Shown piece by piece: positions 11,641 to 24,300 of a stretch of 64,000 nucleotides of DNA. A program made the translations under genes and the position numbers. Within the stretch, counting starts at the first letter, position 1, and each line of letters starts with the position of its first letter. The notes beneath the pieces were generated by a model, which did not search any database, was not told where the DNA came from, and saw nothing but the letters and a program-made list of their open reading frames with translations. Origin of the DNA: Hofstenia miamia (Eukaryota; Xenacoelomorpha; Acoela; Hofsteniidae); contig CABFPE010000030.1 of the NCBI GenBank assembly GCA_900660155.1, positions 423,158 to 487,157 on the forward strand, in the 5' to 3' direction.

Positions 11641-12424
11641 GTCATTAGCCAACAACTCACAAACTTCTGTTGACAATTTTGAAGTTTTCACTAGACTATT
11701 TTTTTAAAAGTAAATTGTCATGCATTTTAATTGGGGCTTCGACTTCATTACTGTAAGTTATCTAATATTTTAGTCAAGCACAAAAATGTATAAAATAGAT
11801 TCGGTGGCATTGGTGTTTCGCAAAATGCTTGCTTTCTGTCTTCCAATGCTATTAATTATTTGGATTGTTATCTTGTTTAATTCCATTTTGAGGCCGTTAA
11901 ATACGTAGGTATGTTGTACTTGAGCACATTTTACTTCGTTTCCTTGCAACTACATTGTTGGCTTAGATTCAAAAAAAAACTTTTTCAGATTTAAGGAATT
12001 TGTTCCGATGGTACAAGTTTATCAACATTCTTTACATTGACCATCTACCCGTACTTTCTATTTAAAAATGATAGTTCCTATTTAATAGCATGGACACCAG
12101 GTGAATTTTAGTTACTGCTCATAGTTTATTTATATGTTGGCTACATGAATATATTTTATATTAATTCCAAAAAAACAAACATTTGCTGCTATTTTGCATA
12201 GTGTTAAACCTCGCGTGTGCATTATCCAAATTATCCAAATAGTGCTTAAGCTTAATTCTTAATAGAAAAGGAGTGGCAACCGTTCATCTATTGTACAAAT
12301 AATCAATGCTGCCATTTTACGCATAAAGACGCCACCTTGTGGAATTAGCACGCATGTTACACATTGCATTATTTTACATAGGTGTTCTATTTTAGAAGAT
12401 GCATTGCCAGAAAACTGCATACCA

Positions 12425-12425
<1 letters not shown>
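11641..12425. other. Non-coding AT-rich stretch
   Basis: Nothing recognisable on either strand. Confidence 0.35.
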
Positions 12426-12466
<41 letters not shown>

Positions 12467-12687
12467 NNNNNNNNNNNNNNNNNNNNNNNNNNNNNNNNNN
12501 NNNNNNNNNNNNNNNNNNNNNNNNNNNNNNNNNNNNNNNNNNNNNNNNNNNNNNNNNNNNNNNNNNNNNNNNNNNNNNNNNNNNNNNNNNNNNNNNNNNN
12601 NNNNNNNNNNNNNNNNNNNNNNNNNNNNNNNNNNNNNNNNNNNNNNNNNNNNNNNNNNNNNNNNNNNNNNNNNNNNNNNNNNNNNNN

Positions 12688-12718
<31 letters not shown>
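12426..12718. repeat. (AT)n microsatellite containing a 221-base assembly gap
   Basis: An (AT)n array runs into N at 12467 and emerges as (AT)n at 12688-12718. The true array length is unknown. Any open frame drawn through this region is meaningless. Confidence 0.97.
12467..12687. other. Assembly gap (221 N)
   Basis: Run of undetermined bases flanked on both sides by (AT)n, so the gap probably arose because reads could not cross the dinucleotide repeat. Confidence 0.99.
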
Positions 12719-12723
<5 letters not shown>

Positions 12724-15700
12724 TTACTAAAATATATGTGTGCCCCCAAGTAGAAAATTCTTACTCAGTTAATTTTCAGTATAGGAGTTCAATGTTAACC
12801 AATATTCATGACTCATATCCTATGACACAATGTATAAATGTATATTTATGGTAATTATTGTGTAGAGGTATGATGTAGATGTTTGTGACTGATACAACTT
12901 TTAAAGTATATATAAAGGTATCAACTGTGAATTTTCATTAGCTTTTTTTAAATCAAATTTGAAAGGTTGGCTGAAATTTCCACTGCAGTAAATTTAGTTT
13001 ACACATTCTGTGAAAATTTAAGACGAAGTCATTTTCTGTCAAGGAATTATGACTGTTTTGTGGTGATTGAGATTTATTTTAATATGACTAGACAAAAACA
13101 AAAATATGCTGATATAAACATTAATAACTACAAATTAATATGTCTTAAGTTATTACTAGACCTTATAATTTATGTTTGAATTGAAAAATATTGAAAGTTG
13201 CCCAAAAATAATAACCATTTTGACATAAACCATCTCTTAGCATTTTTACCATTTTTCCAAAAAACTGCTGATGTCAGCAAAAATGTCTGGATAAAAATAA
13301 TTTTTTAGAATTTTTATCCCATGTTACCTTTGTGCTAAACTTCATGACAATAGCATTACTATATCAAAAATAAACATGGGGTATTTTTACCTTGTGAAGC
13401 CAACTTACATAAAAAAGTTTTTAGGATTAGGGTTAAAGTGTACATATGTATGAAATGCAGAGATTGATCAATGCTTTGCTTAAACAAAATTTATCTCCAA
13501 TAATTTTAAGTCGAGCTCTTGTTGGAGCTGTGCGCTTAGTATTGCCTGTAATAAGTTAAGGTTGATATAGGTTGAAATTTTGATTGTTTTATTATCCAAA
13601 GGGTATGCATTAACTTGCTAGTAATCATCCACTGGTTATATTAAATATTGCATAGCTTTATATGCATTTCTGAAAAAGTAGGTGGTGCGATGAAAACATA
13701 ATAGTCAAAAGTGTAGGTTAATCTAAAAATAGTAATTCGATTGCTGTATTTGGCATCTTACCAATTTCATGGGAGTTTGCAAACTCATTTGGCCTCCAGA
13801 TGTATATTTGCCATCGTTGAAACGTGACGTAGTTCACGTTATTCCCCATCGTGTTTTTATTTACTTCTTTAATTCTTACAATAAAGCCAATCAACTAATC
13901 AATATAAAAAAATATAAATGTATCATTAAAAATCATTTGATCATCATTTGAGCAATACATTAATTATAACATATGCTTGACTACTTTTACTTGTCCAAAT
14001 GGTTGTTTTTTAAGAAAACTAGATACAAGGTTAGTAACAGATAGCACGATGAAATTGTTAGGGAATATTTTGGTTCCAACGAAGTATATAAGGGTTTTCT
14101 GTGGACCATTTCCTAAGGTAGGACCTTCAATCAAGGTAGATTGTAATGGGGATGCTCGAATTCACATTCTTTACATCATAAAATTAAATCGGGTTTTTCT
14201 GTTAGTTTTTGTTGGTTAGAAAAATTTTTTGTATTACATTCTATGTTTTTTTCAAGACCTAGATGAATTAATTAATAGGTAGTTTATGGCAATATGAATT
14301 GTTTAAATATGACTGTGCAGATATAGTTGCAGCAAAATTTGTGATCGCAAAATTTATTTATTTCTTTTTAATTATGCTCATAATATTCAAGGTTTAGCTT
14401 ATAATTAGTCAAACACTAATGAGTCTGAGTCTCGCAGATTTCTTTCATGAAAGAACTAGAACAAAGAGTGAATTATCCCGACTATGATAATTTTATTGAT
14501 TTGTGAAAGAACAGCTAAATCCTTTCTTGGATGCTCATACGAACAGAAAGTAATCTTGTCATATGATGAAGTCTGAAGTTTCAGTGTTTTTGCATACCCG
14601 CAAAACACACTCTCTGCAATTTATCTTTCTCATTGGGGTTAGGATTATATTAGGGTTAGGTAAATAAACAAAATGACTCATCGAATGGCATTTGATTACT
14701 TAGAGAATGCCATGTCCCTTGTTCAAATATCTTGGTAAATTTGATGTAGAAAAGTTTTGTATTAATGAAATATATATAAAAGCTTGTAGATATGTGATTG
14801 GTTATTTATTTGGAAATTTAGTTGATCTTGATACAAAACGTGCACGAATATTATTATGTGTTTTGGTTTTATCTCATATTGGAGAGCCTTCGGTACTTGC
14901 GTAAGGAGAGGTGCCAAAATAAATTTTTTAGATTGCGTGTAGCGTGCGGGTTTAGATAAAATTGAATCCCTGCATTCATACATAAACATCATGATTTTTA
15001 GCTTCATCTATTTCTACCGAAACCATTTTTTATTATGCAATTAGCTTACGAGTCATTCTATACAATCATTCCTCATATAGACGTTAAACTAATTTTTTCA
15101 ATAAAAAGAACGTATACGTGAGTTGTTATATTGTTTCATTTTTGAGTGCTTTATGCTGTTACATATTCGCACAATAGGGAACTATTTTCATTCCTATTAA
15201 TTGACATTAGCAGCCATGTGCTAGATCTATTTTGATTTTTACAAATTTTACTAATTTTCAACACCAGTCTTGTTTAGATGTTCTTCTGTTCTTGAGAATG
15301 TGATTAGGTAAATTATTTGTATTATAATAAAGTCGATTGCAAACATTGCTGTTTGGGTAATCCCTTTTCTACAAATTTTCCAATATTGTCTGTGCATGAT
15401 TTTCCTTATATCATAGAGAATATTAAGAATGACTGGATTGAAGAGAAATGACGAAAACTTGTCTTAATGGTTACGGGTGTGGATGTGTTTAGTGAGTTAA
15501 ACATTGATGTTTATGGTATCAGGTGCAAAGTAAATTCAACATATCGCTCTGCTAGCGAGTGGAAATTGAATATGAAAAGCTGATTACATCACATTTAAGG
15601 ATAGACTTACAACATAGAAATTGGAGAATTACTTGTCCCCTGTTGGTGAATTGTTTAACTTTGTCTTACAATGACTGGTATGAAATTTTATAAAAGACTA

Positions 15701-16197
15701 CACAAGTGTGATTACAATTTTTTTGAATAATTGCTAAAGCTATCTTTTTGTAGGAATGCAGTGCATAAATTTAATTGGTTTTATTGTGTTGCTCCTGCTT
15801 GTTTACAAATTTCTGATTTTATCATTATAAATGATTGGTTGTCACTTCTTGTATTAAGTACTCCTTAGGTCTACAATATTTTAGTTCATTCTATATGTTT
15901 TTGAAATTTCACTAAAACCCTATCTTAACTTAACAATTTAATTGGCCTAACAAATCGGATCAATTAATTCGTGTAGCTAAGATGGAAAAAGTTGGCATTC
16001 CACAAATAATAGATTTTATAGGATTGAAAAAGTTGCTGTACGACAGCTATGCATTTTGGTAGTTTAGTTAAGTCAGGCCTTAAATTATGTTCCTCTGTCG
16101 CTTTTTATAATTAGCAAAAATTATTCACAGTGAATGAATGCAATGCCAAATTATAGTGCTGAGAGTAAACTTGGTTAGATTTCAGAAATACTAGTAT
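12719..16197. other. Non-coding AT-rich stretch
   Basis: No gene recognised. Degenerate TTAGGG-like motifs occur at about 13421-13437 and 14634-14664. A short open frame at 13977-14219 was considered as an ion-channel exon and not accepted. Confidence 0.35.
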
Positions 16198-16376
16198 CAG
16201 TGGCGGCACAAGTAGGGAGCAGGCAGGCAGTTGCCTCCCCTAAAATCAATTTTTCAGGCAAAATCTCCTCAATTATTTTTATTTAAGCAATGAACGTGGC
16301 AATTATGTATTCAATGTGCTGAAGAGTATACGTAACTTGCCTAACTCCATAACCAAAATTCGTTCCGCTGCCACTG
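16198..16376. mobile_element. hAT-like MITE (179 bp)
   Basis: Ends are CAGTGGCGGCAC on the left and, reversed, CAGTGGCAGCGG on the right, an imperfect terminal inverted repeat with the CAGTGG start common in hAT elements. The flanking octamers ACTAGTAT and GCTTGCAT match at only 5 of 8 positions, so a target duplication is doubtful. No coding capacity. The interior includes AGTTGCCTCCCCTAAAATC; a similar string on the opposite strand occurs near 36963. Confidence 0.5.
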
Positions 16377-16892
16377 GCTTGCATTTTGCTCAAAGCTGCT
16401 TTTTATATAATTCAAAAGAGTAAAATTGCCTTGAATATGAAACAATCAAATTTATAAACATACTCTTTGCTTTTATTTGTATAAAATTAAGTTCATCGTA
16501 GCAAGGTTTTATCACTGCGCAGACCAGTAGACATAAATTGCATCACAAATGACAAGTTTTTTCATTATACCATCAGAGTTTCCACTGAATTTATTCATAA
16601 TCATAAGAGATTCCCTAATGTCTACGCTTTTTAGATTTATTCTGATCTGTGCTATAACAAAACCAATTTATGTTTGTTTTCTGCTCAATGCAGAGATTGT
16701 TGACAGTAATTATAACACATTAATCTTTTGATCATAATCATTTTGCATTATTATCTTTAGCTTCTGTATGAATATTCGAAAATTTATATGATTGTCCCTA
16801 GATGGCGTCAGTATTAGTTTTTTTACAATATTATTGCTACTTAGTTATTCTACAGCTATAAACTTGTGACTTGTGAGAAAATCCAATTAACA

Positions 16893-16932
<40 letters not shown>

Positions 16933-19381
16933 GTGATAAAGCTGTTAAATTAATGATATCTATTTCTTAGAATTTCTTAAGAAGTTATTAGTCATTTTAA
17001 GGAGGCATATCAATGTAACAACAAGCTATGAAGTACTACTGCTGTGTTCTCGAACAATTGCCATAATAGAGCTATTCAATTCACTATACATTTGTGTTTC
17101 ACTAACACTGGCGGTAAGCAATATTGGCTTAAATATAACTGCCAAGAGTAGTGCAATTGATTTACTTCCCTTCATTTTAGATTTGACTCAACGAACATGA
17201 TTAAATCTCGAGCACGTTTCCAAAAGGGGATGACTTGTTTAAATAGTTTTACAATACATACAGTCAACCTGGCACGTCTCTTTCTAATGACCAGTTTTTG
17301 ACTTAATGTCCAAGTTAGCAACTATCAGAATGCCAGGTTGCAAGGGTTTGTTATTACAAAAATAAAAAATTAAAAGATGCATTCAAATGTTGACTTGAAA
17401 AATCGCGTTTTCTCAGAAAATACATTTTAAAAAATTGCAGTTGGTAATTTTTGGCGAGCCCTTCGAAAAAATAATTTTTTGTAGTTATGCCTCTTTCTTT
17501 CACATATGTATGGTTGCTGAAGTTGCGTAAGAACCTGAGATAAACATTCGTATAAAATTTTTCTTAGGTGGAATCAGCTTTATTTATGCGGCTGTATTAA
17601 TCAAAAACAGTAGGCTGATCTATTTCTAGTAAACAATTTAAATTGGTTCATTTATTTAAATATATGCAAAATAATTTATTATAATATGGATTTTCCACAT
17701 TTATATGTGATATTAAAATAAAGCGCCATGTAGCGCAGGATTTTTCATCCCCGAAAAATTTTTCAAGACTGAAATTATGCCTGTATATAAAATACTATCA
17801 ATTAGCCAGCATTTTAAATATTCGAAGAGAAGGTCATTCTGTTTAAAAGCTATATCCAAATGTATTTTTCTTTTTTAAATATAGTTAAAACTAATTTAAG
17901 CACTAAGAGAACTTTACAGTTTTAGATATTAATAGTATAGTAGGCCGCTATTGTATTTTAGATATATGTTTGTTTAGAAAAAACCTCTAGTTTTAATAAC
18001 TCGATACATTTATCTAGTTACCAACCTTGGTATTGAAATATTTAACATTTGCTGTTACTGTTATTAATACGAATATTAGATCGCTCTACATTCTACACCA
18101 TATTTGAAAATTTTAATAAGCATTTCCTGTAATAATGCATTTTATGTTTGTAGAATCTTTTTAATTTGCCTAATTTGATGCACTTTTGAACTCATTTTTT
18201 CTGTCGTAGAATGCCTGAATTTTAGCAAATTTCAGGTAGTTATGCAAAAATTCCACACAGACGTGTGTGCATCGATTAATTTTAACATTTTATTATCACA
18301 GTCCCTTTTTAGGCATCCCTCACAGAAAGTTCATGTACGTAAATATTTTAGCTATATTAGCAGAAATGTTGCTGAATTTGTATATATTTTTGTTAAGTTT
18401 TGATTGGGAATGGATACTTGTATTCAGAAAAACAAAACGTGTCTAGTATAACAGAGATAACCTAAACACCCTAATGTGACCATTGAAATTAATTCTGCAT
18501 TGTGTGCGGTGAAAGCAACAACTTATGTTCCTACCCAAATACAAATATAAACCTCGCATAAACCGAATCAAATTAATTTTTCATTTGCATTGGATTATCT
18601 TTGAAAGATCTCGTAAATGATAACAAAAGACAAAATTGGCATTAAATATTTGGCTTAGTTGAGTATGCATTTATATACATTATATACATATTGGCGCTCA
18701 ATTTGAATGCGAAATGTTTGTTTGTCATCATTGTTTAAACTTTGTGTTTGCTTTATTGGGAAAATGTTTTTAAAATTACCAATTAACCGATTGACGCCTA
18801 TTTTTGGTTTCGATCTTCGTTATTTTTTTTTGATGTTTTCCTTCGGAATAAAACGTCGAAGACGTAGCTTCGTCCCATCTCTAAAATAAATTTGATGTGT
18901 ACAAATATCTTGGTAAATATATTGGTATACATATCTATCTACCACTTGTTGCAAAAAAATGGGACAAACACATAAACTTATTTACAAACAGCAAGTGGGA
19001 GTTTAGCAAAATGAGTTAGCTATAAATACATGGTTTAAGTTTTTACAAATTTTCTGTTGTTTGCTATAATCATTTAGATACAAACCATACATAGCTCTCC
19101 ATTATATGTATATGCGTATTTCTTATGAAAATACGGTATACTTTATATATGTTTTCTATTTTGAGTTAAGCTAGAAGTTTCAGATATCATATTGATATTT
19201 AAGCATCTTTCTAAACAATTACATTTTTTTAAATTACGTAGGTTACGCTAGACACTAAACCTTTACATCATTTTTAGAGATGAAAGCAATTGAATTGAAC
19301 GAAAGCTAATACGCGTTTATGTTAAGACAGTATAAAAAATCTTTTAATTTCGCTTTGAGTAATCAATGGGAGACGTGTTTC
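16377..19381. other. Non-coding AT-rich stretch with an (AT)n array
   Basis: An (AT)n microsatellite is at about 16894-16927. No gene recognised; open frames are short and motif-free. Confidence 0.35.
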
Positions 19382-19587
19382 CAGTGGCGTATGCAAGGGG
19401 ATGCTCCCTCAGGTTTTCAAATTTATTTTTGATTAGTAAAATCAAAAAGTTTTCTGCAAAAAATTAAAAATTTTAAAAACTAGGTTGTAGAATTTATTTT
19501 TAGGTCATAGTTTTTTCAATATTTTCAACAAATTTCGCTTTTTGTCACGCACATACATGATCATGACTGAAATGTCCTGCGTACGCA
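19382..19587. mobile_element. Probable truncated hAT-like MITE
   Basis: The left end CAGTGGCGTATGCAAGGGG has the start common in hAT elements. Near 19576-19587 the sequence CCTGCGTACGC is the reverse complement of GCGTACGCAGG and pairs with GCGTATGCAAGG at the left, but the expected terminal CACTG is missing. So the right terminus appears to be lost. No coding capacity, no target duplication found. Confidence 0.35.
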
Positions 19588-19771
19588 GAAATTTCTTTAC
19601 GTTTTTTCACATAAATAACAGGTTTATTGCTTAGCTAAGCACGCTTAGGAATTACAGATCTAGAAATTGAATTGACCGAGATTAACTGGTGCTATAGTGG
19701 TATTTTGTAACTAATTGGCAAAGTAGAATCCCACAAATATTCTATAATCCAAGCATACAACGACTTGCAGT

Positions 19772-20250
19772 TAGTGTTCTGCAGCCATGGCCACGGACAC
19801 GGCTTGGCCGTTATCATTCCGTAGCCACGGCCAATGGCCTGCTGCGGCCAAAGAATCAAGGCTAACGTCCGGCTGCGGCCAAGGATTTAGTTTCACGGCC
19901 AAATATCTCTTAATATTCATAATGGAAATACTAATTTGCAATTGATTACACGTTGTTTCAGTTTTGAAGTAAATCATAAAAGTGATGATTTTCTATGTAT
20001 ATGTTTTAATTGTTGCATTGAAAATTACAGTATTGTACTTAGTAGTAAAGAGCACTTACTATGGTAGAAAAATCACGGCTAACGGTCGACTACGGCTAAA
20101 GCCTTACGACCAACGGCCGGCTACAAACAAGGCATTACGGCTAACGGTCGATTACGGCTAAAGCCTTACGACCAACGACCGGCTACAAACAAGGCATTAC
20201 GGCTAACAGTCGGCTACGGTCAAGAAAATTGCTTTGGCAGCAGAACACTA
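19772..20250. mobile_element. hAT MITE (479 bp) with exact 8-bp target duplication and internal 62-bp repeats
   Basis: Terminal inverted repeats are TAGTGTTCTGCAGCCA (left) and, reversed, TAGTGTTCTGCTGCCA (right). They are flanked by identical octamers CTTGCAGT at 19764-19771 and 20251-20258, the 8-bp duplication typical of hAT transposition. The ends are GC-rich against AT-rich surroundings, with recurring CGGCC/GGCCG words (TGGCCACGG, GCTGCGGCCAA). The right half holds a 62-bp tandem repeat. No transposase gene, so movement must have used an enzyme supplied elsewhere. The intact duplication suggests a fairly recent insertion. Confidence 0.85.
20075..20224. repeat. 62-bp tandem repeat (about 2.4 copies) inside the hAT MITE
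   Basis: Units start at 20075, 20137 and 20199, each beginning ACGGCTAAC. Within each unit ACGGCTAA occurs twice, suggesting an older, shorter repeat. Subterminal repeats of this kind are often transposase-binding sites in hAT elements; that role is inferred. Confidence 0.88.
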
Positions 20251-20630
20251 CTTGCAGTGTTTTGATTTCAAAGAAGATCGATTTGCACTTCGGGATTATA
20301 TCTAACGATTAGTTGAGCAAAATGATTTGCTGAATATAGTGTACTATGCCAGATATCAGTCCGGCCATATTTGCAAAAATACCATCGTGCTGCACCGCTA
20401 CGAAATGTTCTGTTGAAGAAGATTTTCTCTTCTGAAGAAAATTTTTGTGCAAAGATCGCAACTTTCTGCCTGAAAATTTGGGGAAATACTTTATCTTCCA
20501 TTTTAACCACAGTGCTTAAGAAAATATTGATAAATTAAATTTATTTTCCTTTTTGTCGCTTTAAAGTTCAAAATTGAACAATCGCTAAATCAAAAAATCG
20601 TAATTTTTGTGTCGCCATGTCTTATTTCTT

Positions 20631-20734
20631 ATTGATTAATAGTTTTAACATTTTATTTATTTAAGCAACTTATGACATTCCGAAAACATTTATCGGCATT
20701 GAATGAAAAATAAAAAACCAAGGTTGAAGGATCC
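20631..20734 (+). repeat. Dispersed repeat of about 104 bp, copy 1
   Basis: Matches 23988-24090 nearly base for base, from ATTGATTAATAGTTTTAACA to AGGTTGAAGGATCC. Flanks differ. It has no ORF and no clear terminal repeats; possibly the end of an unidentified element. Confidence 0.85.
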
Positions 20735-21069
20735 GCAAAATATACAATATCTTCATTTTAAAATGTTATTGATATCTTTCAGATAAAGTCTTGAACTTAT
20801 TTAATCACCTTCGGAAAGTTTCAGAACTTTCTCCTAAGGAAAACATGCATGCAGCAAATTTCTTGTTTTATTTAAAGTGTTTAATCCTAAATGAGTAACA
20901 CCACCATCCTTAGAACACATGAAATTACCAGCCATTGTATGCTTCACTTCAAAAAATCTAAATGTTATGTTTTCAATTTTTTAAATTTTTTTGAATTATT
21001 ACGTTGTTGTATTATTTGAGTTATTTTTTCAGAATCCTGACATTTGCTAACCAAGTAAGTAGTGCCATG

Positions 21070-21376
21070 TAGAGAGCGATAATATGAGGTAAGCATAAAC
21101 CCGAACCCGACCCAATCGTAATATTTACTACCCAAAGACTACGCGACCCGACCTGAAACGTTGAATTTGATTTGAAGTGGATTTTTCTAAAATGAAATGA
21201 TAATTCACATTAATCATTTTCAGCAATTCATTCGTATTACTTAACGTCTTGGCTATTTCTCAAATCAATCTGTGATTAACATCAAGATTTTTTATATAAT
21301 TTAATCTTCTTACCTCCCGACCCGAAAATTTGACCCCCGAAACTCGGGTTAATCGAGTACCCGATGTCATTTTTTA
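21070..21376. mobile_element. hAT-like MITE (307 bp)
   Basis: Left end TAGAGAGCGATAATATGAGG and the reversed right end TAAAAAATGACATCGGG form a weak inverted repeat. Flanking octamers GTGCCATG (21062-21069) and GTGTCATG (21377-21384) match at 7 of 8. The ends carry CCCGACCCGA/CCCGACCCG repeats. The first 53 bases recur at 53638-53690, which supports a mobile family. Confidence 0.6.
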
Positions 21377-21384
21377 GTGTCATG

Positions 21385-24300
21385 GTATTCAGAACACCCC
21401 CAAACATCTGGGAACACGCGATTCAGCAGAATAAAAATTTTGTACCTTAATTTGTTGCACAGGTTAATGTATGATAATTGTGTTTAAGCCTTTAATTTCA
21501 AGTAAATTTTATGCAGAAAATGGATGTTCTTAATTTTGCATTGCGAAGAAGAGTTTTCCTTGCAATTTTTTTCCGGTAATTAGAAAGGAATTTTTTATTA
21601 CGGATAGACACTTTGAAATTACTTGCTGCAATACAATTGCTTGCTGCTAAAACTAAATCAATTCTTTCCAGAGTGTTAAGTGTATAGTTATAATATGTTT
21701 AGTGAATACTAAATATATACTAATTTGGATGTTGAAAAGCAAATATTAGGGAACTTGCTTATGCATAATTTTAAACTAACTATTTTGTTTACTGCAGAAG
21801 AAATATAATCAATTAAATACATTATCAATTTTAAGAACACATACATGGGATTTTTAAAAAAAACATGTGTTAGTAAAATTTTGACTGGAAGTGAATTCAT
21901 CATTGTAACGAAAGTAAAGAGCAAGGAAATTACAGATCGAGGCTTTTTATATTGGATTCATCATTTAATAGTTCAATGTAGAGTCACGAGCAGTTAACTC
22001 TATTTCCACTAGCATTACTTTTTAGTATCAATTTTATAAAAGCCTCTTATAAAAAAGAAATGTTAAAAATTTTTATATGAACACATCTATGAGATTGGGC
22101 CGCGCATACAATGATTGATATTTTTGCCAAAACTTATTTTTGTGCCTGAATTACATGCAAATATTAATTTTAAATGAGAAATCCTATTTTGTAAAGATAT
22201 TCAAATTATTTCCATACCTATTGTTCAGATAATGAGGCGTTCCAATGGCCATGGGAACAACAACTACCCTGATATATTTTGTTTTCTGAAGGAAAATATT
22301 CTTTCAGATTTTAAATATTTCATTACTCCCTGAGTTAATGAATTGTTTTGGAAATATTGATTGCGCCATTTTTTCTTAGCATTTTCAAAAAAACTATTAC
22401 ATTTAATGTCACTGTGCTAACAGAGAGCCCAAAATGAATGTTATATGATAAATTTTCCAGTTTTGCTTATGCGCTGTTTACATTATATTGTACAGTATCA
22501 TCAGAAATAATTCTGCGAAAGTCATCGTACACTTTCATGTATATTGAATCATTCATTGGTTTGAATTGGCTTGCAATGTTTGCAACAAATGCAAGGCAAT
22601 TTATAGTGTTGCCAATTGGCATTATTGTTTGCTACAAAGTGCACTCCTATTAATTATTTTCAGAAATTTCGTGTCGTACACTCTCAATAAGTAAGTTTTT
22701 TGCTGAATGTAGATACTGTGGGAACTATGCGAAAGGTATTTTGAAATATTGCAGGCCAACTGGATTTAGAGAAGTTCCTAAGAAAATGTTTTTATAGTAA
22801 GACTGTGTATGGTTTTCTGAAGTATTATGAGGTGAAGCCTTGCTTCAGAGTGTTTTAAACACAATATCACTGTCGTTGAAATTTTCTAAATACAACTCTC
22901 TGCGACTAGACACATTGTCTTACGTATAATGGCCTTGTTCTATAAGCGCTTTGCTCCAAGGTTCAATTTCGTATATTAATGTAACAGGCATTGACCATCT
23001 TTTTTCGATATTTGCAGGCTTGTGCAGTTTATTATAGATTTTGTATCAAAACATTTTAGTTAGACTTTGTTTATAAAGCATGGTCAGCTGAGCGTTAGGC
23101 AGTGGCAAAAGATATCACTTTCAATATAACTTTTTTTTCTACAAATACCTGCTAATTCCGCTGTTCTAGTTGATATCTATGTTAAAAGTGAATAAGTACA
23201 AATATTAGGTTTGTCAATTTTTATATATAATTGGAATCATATTGGATTATAATAGTTTCATTTGGAAATTCGCGTTGTCGTTAATAAATGGTTGAAATAA
23301 ATTTATATTAAATTTCCAGTATTGTAGGAGCGTAACATTTATAAAATTGATTTATTGGTTTATTTTCTTCATGCAAATGCAGTGAATATTACAATAACGG
23401 GAATTGTACGGGTTAACGGGAATTGGAGGGGTAATATATTATTCATCACTTGTGATGCTTAATTTATTTAAACTTAATTCGTAATTTGTGCATTATTGAC
23501 ATTATATTAAGAATAATCATACTAAAATTTAAGTTTAATGTGCGTAATTTGTTACGCCATCTATCGTCTACTTCAATAAATCAATGGCCTTTACTATTGA
23601 AATGAATTTCTAAGAAAATTTCTACGAAGAAAATGCAATGTAAGTTGTATTGTTTCATATTTGCATTCACATTGTTTCAAATATTGTTACAACTTGCATT
23701 GTAACATGCATCTATGTATGTACACAATGCATAAAAACAGATTCAGACATTGATGAATCTTTACATTGTGGCATATCGGTGAATTCGGAACACCTGGATT
23801 ATCGATATGTTATACTAATTTTTGCAGCAGTTTATGTTTCCGCACTCCACGCATAATTTTGAAGTAATTCCTTGTACAATAATTTTTATTAATTTAATAT
23901 TAATAAATAGCGTTGTCTAAAATTAATATTTTTAATACACTTTGTAAAGAATTACATTGTTTTTTAAAAAAACAAACAAAAATCTCAATTGATTAATAGT
24001 TTTAACATTTTATTTATTTAAGCAACTTATGACATTCCGAAAACACATATCAGCATTGAATAAAAATAAAAAACCAAGGTTGAAGGATCCAAGTGATTTT
24101 CTTTATTCATAAAGAAAATTAATTTAAAATTAAATGAATTTTCAATAATTGTCGAATAAAAATAATTTGTTTTTAATTTTAGCAACGCTAAATTAAGAAA
24201 TGTAGTGTATTGTCTATCAAATCATATAATTTTAAATATTTATATGTTACAGTCGTTTAGGCCATTCCCAAATTTAATTTTTGAAAATTCAGCATTTTCT

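Noticed and set aside
12382-12753. Open frames across the N gap
   Set aside because: They consist of (AT)n-encoded Tyr-Ile repeats and undetermined residues.
13977-14219. Open frame with FCGPFPKVGPSIKVDCNG, reminiscent of the GGPPVxVGVxIxVxS strand of pentameric ligand-gated ion channels
   Set aside because: Similarity covers about 20 residues only, with no following WxD or Cys-loop block and no good splice sites.
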